NCBI GenBank assembly: GCA_023701075.1 | Contig: JAMPXQ010000013.1 | Coordinates: 1-17,547, forward strand | Direction: 5' to 3' | From: Candidatus Woesearchaeota archaeon | GTDB taxonomy: Archaea; Nanobdellota; Nanobdellia; Woesearchaeales; GW2011-AR15 | DNA: 17,547 bases | Shown: positions 8,388 through 15,023 of the stretch, in pieces | How positions within the stretch are numbered: position 1 is the stretch's first letter | How the letters are laid out: each line of letters begins with the position of its first letter | The notes under the pieces: generated by a model | The model's database searches: none | What the model saw: only the letters and a program-made list of their open reading frames with translations | Told to the model about the DNA's origin: nothing | Position numbers and translations under genes: made by a program

Positions 8388-9137
8388 ATGAAAAAGACAA
8401 AGACAGGCATTCCGGGATTTGATAAATTGGTAGATGGTGGTTTCCCTAATGGCTCAGTCATTCTGGTATGTGGGACACCAGGGACCGCAAAGTCTCTCTT
8501 CTCGATGCAGTTTTCATACAATGGTTCAAAGATGTATGATGAGACGAGTATGTACATAAGTTTTGAGCAATCCAAAGAGGATATGGTGAATCAGGCGAAG
8601 CAGTTTGGCTGGCATTTGGAGGAATTGATTGCAAAAGGGAAGCTTATCCTAAGATCGATACCTGTAGAGGATATCAACCATCTCACTTTTGAACAGATTG
8701 TCCAGGAGGCAAAAGAGAAAAAAGTCAAGAGGATTGTCATAGACTCCCTCTCGACATTTTCGATAAATGCACCAGTCTATTATGCAATATACGACTTGTT
8801 CCTAAGGGATATGATAACTCAAGACAGCGTATTCTCTCCGCCTATTACCGAAGAGTTCCTGCTCAAGAGATTTATCTATTATCTAATAGGGAAATTGAAG
8901 AAGCTGGGTGTTACCTCAATCTTGATATCAGAGATAGGGAACGATTCAAGTTTTCTCTCCAGGGATACAGTGTCTGAATTCATGAGCGATGGTATAATCC
9001 AGATGTTCTTTGAATCCATGGGTGGACAGTATTCTCGTTCATTGTTGGTCAGGAAGATGAGGCATGTGAAGAATGATGAGGATATTCATCCTGTGGAGAT
9101 AAGTTCAAAAGGATTGGTTATACATGATATAAAATGA
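8388..9137 (+). CDS. KaiC-like RecA-family ATPase 3 with altered Walker A
   Basis: A 249-residue single-domain KaiC-like ATPase. Its P-loop reads GTPGTAKS (29-36), so the usual glycine before the lysine is Ala34. Walker B ends at Asp119 (RIVIDSLSTF). The catalytic pair position reads SFEQS, Glu60-Gln61. It carries an extra segment at about 138-160 (FLRDMITQDSVFSPPITEEF) before the helix that leads to the SILISEIG strand, and ends with SDGIIQMF...RKMRHVKN. A GTGGAGG site (8373-8379) overlaps the end of the previous gene and supports the ATG at 8388. This is the last gene of the KaiC/DUF835 operon; a 91-base gap follows. Confidence 0.9.
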   Translation: MKKTKTGIPGFDKLVDGGFPNGSVILVCGTPGTAKSLFSMQFSYNGSKMYDETSMYISFEQSKEDMVNQAKQFGWHLEELIAKGKLILRSIPVEDINHLTFEQIVQEAKEKKVKRIVIDSLSTFSINAPVYYAIYDLFLRDMITQDSVFSPPITEEFLLKRFIYYLIGKLKKLGVTSILISEIGNDSSFLSRDTVSEFMSDGIIQMFFESMGGQYSRSLLVRKMRHVKNDEDIHPVEISSKGLVIHDIK

Positions 9138-9228
9138 GACGTTTTCCATCATTTATTGGATTAATAGGGCAATCTATGGGATTGTTTCTGTATTGTTATG
9201 GGTTTAATTCTTGATTGAAGTGGTGATT

Positions 9229-10269
9229 ATGCAGCAAAAATCATTAAAACTGGGAATAGAACGGAATGGGATATTGTATCGACAGGCTAGGGAAGATGAT
9301 GCAAATCAGCTTGCATGGTTGTATGATTTTGTGTATGAAGGAGGGTATTCGATAGCAGATTGCCTGGATCCGGAAAGGATTAAGTCAATAATAGGTGAAG
9401 ATAGACATATTTGGGTAGTTGCAGAGAATGAAGGCGGCATTGTTGGAGCGACCGTAGCAAAGCCAGAAGAGTGGAATGAATCTTATGAGACTTGCAGAAG
9501 TGTCACTCATCCTGGCGCAGGTGGAAAAGGGATAGGCTCAAACCTATATGATCTTGCATTGCATGCGGCATTTCACAGGGATGATTGTGATATAGCTTTT
9601 GGATATCCTAGGACAATGGCCATGAAGAGATTGATGGAGAGGATAGATCCACCAATTAATGTAATGGGGACTGATTTTGGGATGCACATTACTTCAGGGA
9701 ATCGGGAGATTCATCTGCAGTCAGTAGTATACAATCCATTAAGACAGTTTACTTTAATAGAAGAGCCGATTAAACCATTTATCTTGGATTCAGAGCTTGA
9801 ACAAATAGTACAAAAGTTGAACCTGAGTTTTATGAAAGGTGCCTATCCAAGCATTTCAATAGTAGGTTCAAGACGTGGCGAGGTCTATGAATGTGATTCT
9901 GGCAGAATAGTCTATGAGATTATAGCCCCAAGCAAAAGTGCCGTGATAACAGGTATAGATGCAGATACATCTGATGATATAAAAGAAGCATTAGGGTCAT
10001 TTGAGAGATATAGTCCGGATATTATGCATCTGTCATTTTATGTCTTGAGTGATAAGTCAAGTCTTATATCCGCTCTAACGGATCCTTTGGGGAAAAGCAG
10101 GTTTCACATATGTTCTTACATTCCAGGGTGGTATAGTGATGGTAATGACAGGTACAGTGCGTTTTCATTGGCTAAACGATTGGACCGGGCTAAACCCACT
10201 ATGCATGGGACAGAAGATCTGATTGAACAGATCCATGATATGTACGAAAGATTGGCAATGAAGCTATGA
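9229..10269 (+). CDS. GNAT acetyltransferase with C-terminal extension
   Basis: A 346-residue protein whose N-terminal half (about 14-165) is a GNAT domain. The pattern REDDANQLAWLY (21-32), the central strand IWVVAENEGGIVGATV (61-76) and the acetyl-CoA loop HPGAGGKGIGSNLYDLAL (94-111) are visible. The remaining roughly 180 residues form an alpha/beta region I do not recognise. I placed the start at ATG 9229, just after GTGGTGAT; a TTG at 9211 is the only earlier in-frame choice and would absorb that site. The GNAT domain would transfer an acyl group from acyl-CoA to an amine, substrate unknown. It is 10 bases from the V4R gene, so it probably shares a transcript with the sensor and flavoprotein genes. 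Confidence 0.8.
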   Translation: MQQKSLKLGIERNGILYRQAREDDANQLAWLYDFVYEGGYSIADCLDPERIKSIIGEDRHIWVVAENEGGIVGATVAKPEEWNESYETCRSVTHPGAGGKGIGSNLYDLALHAAFHRDDCDIAFGYPRTMAMKRLMERIDPPINVMGTDFGMHITSGNREIHLQSVVYNPLRQFTLIEEPIKPFILDSELEQIVQKLNLSFMKGAYPSISIVGSRRGEVYECDSGRIVYEIIAPSKSAVITGIDADTSDDIKEALGSFERYSPDIMHLSFYVLSDKSSLISALTDPLGKSRFHICSYIPGWYSDGNDRYSAFSLAKRLDRAKPTMHGTEDLIEQIHDMYERLAMKL

Positions 10270-10279
10270 GGTTAAGAAG

Positions 10280-10918
10280 ATGAAATCAACTGAAAAAGTC
10301 ATAGAGAAGGTGCATCTGTTTGATGCATTGAAACATGAGGAGGGAAGAGTGACATTATGGGGCCACACATGCTTCCTCAATCCTATAGAGGGCGCAGTAT
10401 TAAAGGATAAGCTGATAGGAGAAGCGTCCAGTGATGAGATGCAGAAAAAAATAAGCTATTTTACAGAGAAATTCCAGGCGAATTTCGGAGTGAAGATGAC
10501 CGGTGAGAAGTTCGGATACGCAAAAACTTACAAAAATAAGAAAGATTTGCTGGAGTTCAGTTCAGGTCAGTTTGAATTGCTGGGATATGGGAAAGTTACT
10601 TGGGTACGTATGGATTTTGACAGAGGTGTTTTCATTGTCAAGATGAATTCTCCCTATGCTGAAGGATATAGGAATATATATGGATTCTCAAAAACACCAG
10701 TAGATTACTGGAATGCTGGAGGTTGGGCAGGATGCCTTCAGTATGTGTTAGGGAAAGAGGTTGTCTGTATCGAGACTTCCTGCATAGCTAAAGGGAATCA
10801 GCACTGCGAATTCATGATAAAACCGGTAGATCAATGGGATAAGGATGATCCTCTAGTAAAAGATAATCATTTCTTATTCAAGGCGTTTAAGATGAATTCA
10901 GGGACTATGAAGATGTAA
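10280..10918 (+). CDS. Stand-alone XylR_N/V4R-like aromatic-sensor module
   Basis: A 212-residue protein about the length of the isolated sensory (A) domain of XylR/DmpR-type regulators. The N-terminal part has an EGRVTLWGHTCFLNP segment (about 21-35) and a KLIGEASSDEMQKKISYFTEKF helix resembling XylR_N. The C-terminal part is a V4R domain with Glu165, Cys168 and Cys176 in an E-x2-C-x7-C arrangement. In MopR/DmpR-type sensors, as I recall, E-x2-C-x7-C plus an upstream Cys binds structural zinc. Here the upstream Cys is not at the expected spacing. There is no AAA+ or DNA-binding domain. A GAGGT site overlaps the previous stop, and the flavoprotein gene starts 14 bases after its end. Ligand sensing of an aromatic compound is inferred; a V4R enzyme accessory role is the alternative. 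Confidence 0.78.
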   Translation: MKSTEKVIEKVHLFDALKHEEGRVTLWGHTCFLNPIEGAVLKDKLIGEASSDEMQKKISYFTEKFQANFGVKMTGEKFGYAKTYKNKKDLLEFSSGQFELLGYGKVTWVRMDFDRGVFIVKMNSPYAEGYRNIYGFSKTPVDYWNAGGWAGCLQYVLGKEVVCIETSCIAKGNQHCEFMIKPVDQWDKDDPLVKDNHFLFKAFKMNSGTMKM

Positions 10919-10931
10919 TCAGGGTGAAACG

Positions 10932-12530
10932 ATGCGAAGCTATCTAACAACTTTAAGGAATGCCATAGGGGGCAGATATGTGGTGACCGATGAGGATTCG
11001 TTGAATCAGGTGTCTGTGAATACATTAGGGTTGGAACGTGTCATCCAAGGGATTCTTTATCCCGGTTCGAGAGAAGAAGTCCAAAAGATTGTTCTTATTG
11101 CGAATGAGTATGGGTTAAAGTTGCACCCAATAAGTGCAGGTAAGAACATAGGTTATGGAGACATGCTCCCTATTTCAGATGATCAGTTCATTGTGAACCT
11201 AAGCAGGATGAATAGGATAAGGGAGTTCAGCAATGATTTTGGCCAGGTGGTAATTGAAGCAGGTGTTACGCAAGGCCAGATAATGCAGTATCTTCAGGAT
11301 CATGATGCAGATTGGCTTATGGATTGTTCAGGTATAGGACCGGAAGGGAGCATAATAGGAAACACAATGGAAGGCGGGTTTGGGATAAGCGAGCTTGGGA
11401 ATAGAAGGACTAATTTTACAGGTGTAGAAGTGGTTCTTGGGAATGGCACAGTGTTTAATACAGGCACTTTTCCGGGATTAGGTCCAGATGTCTCAGGTGC
11501 ATTGATACAGTCGAATTTTGGGATAGTCACTGCCATCCAGATGGATCTTTTCAGGAAGCCGGATTATTTTGAATCTTTCATGCTCAGGGTGAATGATGAA
11601 AGGAATCTTTTTGAAGTCCTTGCAAAATTGAGGGATTTTAGGTATAAAAAAATAGTTCCGGGTATCGGAAGGACAGCAAACGCACTAAGATCGTTAGTGA
11701 CCTTCTGGGATTGTCCGCCTGAATATGATGGTCGGTTGATAACAAACGAGCATGCAAGAGAGATATTGGGCGAGGAGTCAATAGGGCTTTGGACGGTCTT
11801 TGGTTCAGTGTATGGCATGAAAGATGAAGTTTCAATAAAAAAACGAGTTGTCCAAAAGGAGATTGGAAGACTCGGAGAACTGCAATTTTTTTCTGACAAA
11901 GGCATTACGACAACCCAGGACATGATTAGGCTGCTGCTCAATATGAATAAGATGACTTTAGGGATGGCAGTCCCTACTGTCAGGATGCTAAGGTCTGCAT
12001 TTGGCATGACCACCCCGGAGGACCTAGCTGATGTAGTAGGCAAGCTGGACACTTATAAATTAATGCATAATATGTCAAAAGGTATACCGCCATCTACTAT
12101 ATCCTATATCAAATGGAGAGTAGATAGTCTTCATGATGCAGGTCTTATGTGGTATGCACCTGTTGTCAAAGCGACAGAACGTAATGTAGAGAAGATGCTT
12201 TATGAAGCAAGGAAGCTTTATGATGAGTATGGATTTGAATTGCCAATAACATTGAATCTTGTAACACCAGATACAGTAACAGGGATAATGAGTATCCATT
12301 TTGATAGGACCGATGCTTATCAAGTAGAAAGAGCGCATCAGTTATATGAATCCTTGAATATTAGGCTTGCAAAACTCGGGATTCTGCCGTATAGGTTAGG
12401 TATACAAGGACAAGGGAATTTGGGTATCATTAGATATTCTGATGGGAAGCAAGCAGCTTTATCTGCCCTTAAGAAAGCATGGGACCCAAACGAGGTCATC
12501 CAGCCAGGAAGATATGGGATATCTCTTTAA
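10932..12530 (+). CDS. FAD-linked oxidase of the 4-cresol dehydrogenase / vanillyl-alcohol oxidase type
   Basis: A 532-residue flavoprotein. The FAD-binding PCMH-type domain (about 30-215) shows PGSREEVQKIV (44-54), SAGKNIGYG (68-76), the loop SIIGNTMEGGFG (140-151) and LIQSNFGIVT (191-200). The last of these closely matches the TQSN(L/F)GIVTK element of PchF-type enzymes. The substrate/cap domain follows and the C-terminus ends WDPNEVIQPGRYG, the usual family ending. Relatives oxidise para-substituted phenols such as 4-cresol or vanillyl alcohol and pass electrons to oxygen or a cytochrome. No cytochrome partner is seen here, and I could not confirm a covalent flavin residue. GGGTGA (10921-10926) supports the ATG. 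Together with the V4R module it points to phenolic chemistry, which is an inference. The start context GGTGAAACGATG is identical to that of the lipoprotein gene at 1463. Confidence 0.88.
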   Translation: MRSYLTTLRNAIGGRYVVTDEDSLNQVSVNTLGLERVIQGILYPGSREEVQKIVLIANEYGLKLHPISAGKNIGYGDMLPISDDQFIVNLSRMNRIREFSNDFGQVVIEAGVTQGQIMQYLQDHDADWLMDCSGIGPEGSIIGNTMEGGFGISELGNRRTNFTGVEVVLGNGTVFNTGTFPGLGPDVSGALIQSNFGIVTAIQMDLFRKPDYFESFMLRVNDERNLFEVLAKLRDFRYKKIVPGIGRTANALRSLVTFWDCPPEYDGRLITNEHAREILGEESIGLWTVFGSVYGMKDEVSIKKRVVQKEIGRLGELQFFSDKGITTTQDMIRLLLNMNKMTLGMAVPTVRMLRSAFGMTTPEDLADVVGKLDTYKLMHNMSKGIPPSTISYIKWRVDSLHDAGLMWYAPVVKATERNVEKMLYEARKLYDEYGFELPITLNLVTPDTVTGIMSIHFDRTDAYQVERAHQLYESLNIRLAKLGILPYRLGIQGQGNLGIIRYSDGKQAALSALKKAWDPNEVIQPGRYGISL

Positions 12531-12639
12531 TACCTTCATAAGGGAAATACGAAAAAACAAAGTGCAGTAGTCTGTGGATGAAGTAAAACTGATTCAGCAG
12601 TTCTTATAATCTAAAAACATTCAGCTTTATTTTAGGGTA

Positions 12640-12655
12640 TTTTTGACTCATTTTT
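12640..12655 (+). terminator. T-tract terminator after the flavoprotein gene
   Basis: Two runs of five T (12640-12644 and 12651-12655), with a looser T-rich stretch just before, lie about 110 bases after the flavoprotein stop. Archaeal RNA polymerase stops at T-runs without needing a hairpin. They are well placed to end the GNAT-V4R-flavoprotein transcript. Confidence 0.45.
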
Positions 12656-12665
12656 GAATTGGAAT

Positions 12666-12685
12666 GCATAATATACTAATTATGC
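12666..12685. repeat. Perfect 7-bp inverted repeat between convergent genes
   Basis: GCATAAT (12666-12672) and ATTATGC (12679-12685) are perfect complements around the 6-base loop ATACTA. The repeat sits in the 249-base gap between the flavoprotein gene and the oppositely oriented gene ending at 12780. It could act in a two-way terminator or as a protein site. The rest of the gap is AT-rich with scattered T and A runs, and I see no gene in it. Confidence 0.5.
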
Positions 12686-12779
12686 GCCAAATTAATATTG
12701 CTTTTCGTGAATCTTCAGACTAGGAAATGCTGTATGAATACAGGATTATGGACTTAAGTAATCTCTATTTTATAGGTTT

Positions 12780-13262
12780 TCATAGTGTCATGATTATTTC
12801 ATCAGCTATGAGTCTTAGGTCTTGGAACATCCTGGCTTCTTCATCGCTATTGAGGTTTCTTGCTATGTTAAAGAGCATGCTTTTTTGGCCCATGCATTTT
12901 ACTTCATTTACAAAAAGGAGTATCTCATCTCTCCTATGATATGAAAGGAGGGCGAATATGTTATCGATTGAAATTGCGTTGCATCCATGGTCATTGATGG
13001 CAATATTGATGCTGGCTTTTATTTCATTGATGCTTGGCCTGTCTAAAAGGATGCAGTTACTCATGGCAGATGAACCTTTCCTTTTGCTCAATGCATCTAA
13101 GAAAAAGAATCTGTCGTTATAGGTAAAATCAGTGTAGAAATTCTCAAGGAGCACGATGCAGCATTTCTCCTTAGGAATCATTTTCATCATTTTCTGAGGG
13201 TTTTGCTCCTTCATTGAGACGACTTTCAGCCAGCACATATGCATTGTTAAGATGTCCAGCAT
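12780..13262 (-). CDS. KaiC-fold protein lacking the P-loop (truncated type)
   Basis: A 160-residue protein on the minus strand. It has no Walker A, but the order of elements resembles the second half of a KaiC-like domain. These are a strand-turn at RFFFLDALS (51-59), CILLDRPSINEIKASINIAI (70-89), the Walker-B-like strand NAISIDNIFALLSY (95-108, Asp100), a FVNEVKCMGQKSMLFNIA element (117-134) and the end ADEIIM. It aligns by eye with the divergently transcribed neighbour over its whole C-terminal half. The start at 13262 has GAAGGT a few bases before it and a TATA-like AGTTTATTAT further up. It is probably a non-hydrolysing paralogue that binds other KaiC-like proteins; that is inference. 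Confidence 0.65.
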   Translation of the reverse strand: MLDILTMHMCWLKVVSMKEQNPQKMMKMIPKEKCCIVLLENFYTDFTYNDRFFFLDALSKRKGSSAMSNCILLDRPSINEIKASINIAINDHGCNAISIDNIFALLSYHRRDEILLFVNEVKCMGQKSMLFNIARNLNSDEEARMFQDLRLIADEIIMTL

Positions 13263-13353
13263 TTAAACCTTCGTTATGACTCTGGGATAATAAACTAAAT
13301 TCTTGAGAATGTCATCAACCAATAGGTTAATAAATTGCGCATTCTTTAGATTG
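13263..13353. promoter_or_regulatory. Divergent promoter region between two P-loop-less KaiC-fold genes
   Basis: On the minus strand, a TATA-like AGTTTATTAT (13287-13296) is centred about 29 bases from the start at 13262. On the plus strand, TTAATAAA (about 13328-13335) is centred about 23-26 bases before the ATGATG at 13354-13359. Both spacings suit nearly leaderless archaeal transcripts. The two boxes are close enough for shared regulation. Confidence 0.5.
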
Positions 13354-13878
13354 ATGATGGATATGAAGGCAGAGTTGGCATCAGGCCAGATAATCTTGAT
13401 GGTCACATCGAAATCAAAATATCTTTCTGTTGTAGGGGACATACATGATGGGCTTAGCGGTCTAGGGACTTTAGGATATGTGACAGTCAATAAGCCGTAC
13501 GCCACGATCTGTAAAGATCTTGAAAAAAAGGGCATCAATCCAAAAGAGGTGTTTTTTGTAGATGCAATAACTGCGACAGTGCAGGCTCCGCCTATAGTCA
13601 ATAATTGCTATTTTGTGGCAAGCCCAACATCACTCACAGACTTAAGTTTGTCATTCAGTTCGCTTGCATCAGAGAACAACTGCGAGATAATCTTTTTTGA
13701 CACTATCTCGACACTTATGGTATATCAGGACATAGGGACAGTCATAAAATTCGTCCATAATCTGATAACAAAGATAAGGGTTCTTGGGAAGAAGCTGGTC
13801 TTTTTGGCATTCAAGGAAGATTCTGAAGAGCTCATAAAAGACCTCAACATGTTTGTAGATAAGGTTATTGAGCTTTAG
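13354..13878 (+). CDS. KaiC-fold protein with degenerate Walker A
   Basis: With the start at ATG 13354 the product has 174 residues and begins right at the first strand of a KaiC-like domain (SGQIILMV, 10-17). The P-loop position reads TSKSKYLS (18-25), lacking the glycines and the G-K-S/T. The Walker-B-like strand CEIIFFDTISTLMV keeps Asp116, at nearly the same distance from the N-terminus as Asp119 in the true ATPases at 7680 and 8388. An earlier in-frame ATG at 13303 would add 17 residues and overlap the promoter, so I disfavour it. ATP hydrolysis is unlikely. The last 14 bases overlap the end of the opposing membrane-protein gene. A scaffold or decoy subunit for KaiC-like rings is a plausible role. 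Confidence 0.68.
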   Translation: MMDMKAELASGQIILMVTSKSKYLSVVGDIHDGLSGLGTLGYVTVNKPYATICKDLEKKGINPKEVFFVDAITATVQAPPIVNNCYFVASPTSLTDLSLSFSSLASENNCEIIFFDTISTLMVYQDIGTVIKFVHNLITKIRVLGKKLVFLAFKEDSEELIKDLNMFVDKVIEL

Positions 13879-14671
13879 CTTTAGTTCCTTTTCTTTTTTG
13901 CTTGAAATCCATTGCGCTGTTTAGCAGCTTCTCGGCATTGTATTTCAGGTAGAAGAGACCGATCCCCATGAATACATATGAACTGTTCCATGTGAGGTCT
14001 ATCCATGTCCCGGAGGAGAATATCTCATAATTCATTGCATAGTATATATCTCCTATGAACCATATTATAGCACCTATGCCTATGAATATCCAAGAAATCT
14101 TGTAGTTGCCTTTGAGGGTCAGCGAGAGCAAGAGGATGATGCCGAGCATGAGGATGAGGTCCATGATGGGGTAGCCAAAAGTAGCAATATTCTCGATGAC
14201 GCTTACGCTGCCATCCCAAGAGGCAGGGAGGACATTGAAATATATTATGCCAACAGTGACGGCTACAACAATGTATGTCGTGAGTTTTTTCCAGTCTGAA
14301 AAGAATTCAGGGTTGACTGACATTATGGCAAAGAAGATCCCTATAAGCAAGAGTGGGTATCCACCTAGATAAGGGATGTCTGCAATAGAGACAACAGCAT
14401 CCTCAAAGACCACTGTCCATAGGAAATCTCCGATGAACCAGGATGCTGCCGCAAGAGTGATGAAGAGTGCGCATCTTCCCATTGTGGTCTTGGCACTGAA
14501 ATATTTTATGGCACTGTATCCGAAATAGATTGCGATAGACGGAGAGGTATATTTTATTATGTCTCGCATCAGAGAGTTATATTCACCGGACATATTCTCA
14601 TTGAAGAAGATGAGGCTGATGAAAGCCAGGTATATTGTCAGGATGATGATTACTTTTTTGTCTTTTTCCAT
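13865..14671 (-). CDS. 8-TM membrane protein with internal duplication
   Basis: The 268-residue protein has about eight hydrophobic helices (near 7-23, 43-58, 66-89, 99-119, 131-149, 166-186, 192-213, 228-244) and a Lys-rich cytoplasmic tail. The two halves look like copies. WFIGD occurs at 78-82 and 204-208, and each is followed after 20-21 residues by an Asp-initiated helix with a Y-x5-G-I(F/G) pattern (about 98-113, 225-240). It resembles unassigned multi-TM sensory regions found at the N-terminus of bacterial and archaeal signalling proteins, but carries no output domain. It is four bases downstream of the small gene at 14676-14891 and probably in its operon. Function is unknown; a membrane sensor is an inference. 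Confidence 0.75.
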   Translation of the reverse strand: MEKDKKVIIILTIYLAFISLIFFNENMSGEYNSLMRDIIKYTSPSIAIYFGYSAIKYFSAKTTMGRCALFITLAAASWFIGDFLWTVVFEDAVVSIADIPYLGGYPLLLIGIFFAIMSVNPEFFSDWKKLTTYIVVAVTVGIIYFNVLPASWDGSVSVIENIATFGYPIMDLILMLGIILLLSLTLKGNYKISWIFIGIGAIIWFIGDIYYAMNYEIFSSGTWIDLTWNSSYVFMGIGLFYLKYNAEKLLNSAMDFKQKRKGTKAKAQ

Positions 14672-14675
14672 TTTC

Positions 14676-14891
14676 TTAGTGCACCTTGATTTCCAGCTTA
14701 GGATATTTCTTTATTATCTTATCTAAAAGCCTATTGGCGTTCTCTTCACCCATATACCCTGTGATCATATGGTGCGCCATCTCTATGAGTTCAGATGGAT
14801 TCTTAGAATCATAATTATCCTCTATCATATTTCTTACGCTTTCTCCAAATATTGGGCTGAGGACAGAAATGATCTCGGATTTCAGATCCAT
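14676..14891 (-). CDS. Small helical protein, function unknown
   Basis: A 71-residue acidic, mostly helical protein (SEIISVLSPIFGESVRNMI, SELIEMAHHMI, ENANRLLDKIIKKYP). I do not recognise a named family. The start at 14891 lies about 26 bases from the centre of a clear TATA element, so the mRNA is probably leaderless. Its stop is four bases before the start of the 8-TM protein, which makes a two-gene operon likely. It could be a small partner of that membrane protein. Confidence 0.7.
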   Translation of the reverse strand: MDLKSEIISVLSPIFGESVRNMIEDNYDSKNPSELIEMAHHMITGYMGEENANRLLDKIIKKYPKLEIKVH

Positions 14892-14910
14892 GCAATGATT
14901 AACGTCGGTG

Positions 14911-14924
14911 TGATTTAAATATGT
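14911..14924 (-). promoter_or_regulatory. TATA promoter, leaderless, for the small protein / 8-TM operon
   Basis: Read on the minus strand, ACATATTTAAATCA contains a TATTTAAA core centred near 14917. The ATG begins at 14891, 26 bases away, the usual distance from TATA centre to transcription start. No ribosome binding site precedes the ATG. Confidence 0.6.
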
Positions 14925-14997
14925 TTGGTTGCTCTAAAGAGTAGGGTCATAGTAGAACAGGCGGGACAGAACGTACAAAAAAACAGGCTGACAGAAA

Positions 14998-15010
14998 GGT
15001 ATATTAATTA
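14998..15010 (+). promoter_or_regulatory. TATA promoter of the small gene at 15024
   Basis: GGTATATTAATTA, centred near 15004, is followed 20 and 26 bases later by ATG codons at 15024 and 15030. The second ATG fits a leaderless start exactly. The 132-base gap between this gene and the divergent operon otherwise holds only a short CTCTAAAGAG palindrome (about 14932-14941). Confidence 0.55.
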
Positions 15011-15023
15011 ACAATACTGTAAA

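Noticed and set aside
11564..12052. 162-codon minus-strand ORF within the flavoprotein gene
   Set aside because: It is an antisense shadow: low-complexity Ser/Pro/Thr-rich product, no promoter or ribosome binding site, and the opposite strand has clear family motifs before and after it.
12727..12939. 70-codon plus-strand ORF in the convergent gap
   Set aside because: Most of it is antisense to the P-loop-less KaiC-fold gene; the product looks like a Ser/Leu/Phe-rich antisense translation and has no ribosome binding site.
13263..13601. 112-codon minus-strand ORF opposite the 13354-13878 gene
   Set aside because: It overlaps the divergent promoter region and the well-supported plus-strand KaiC-fold frame, and shows no recognisable domain.
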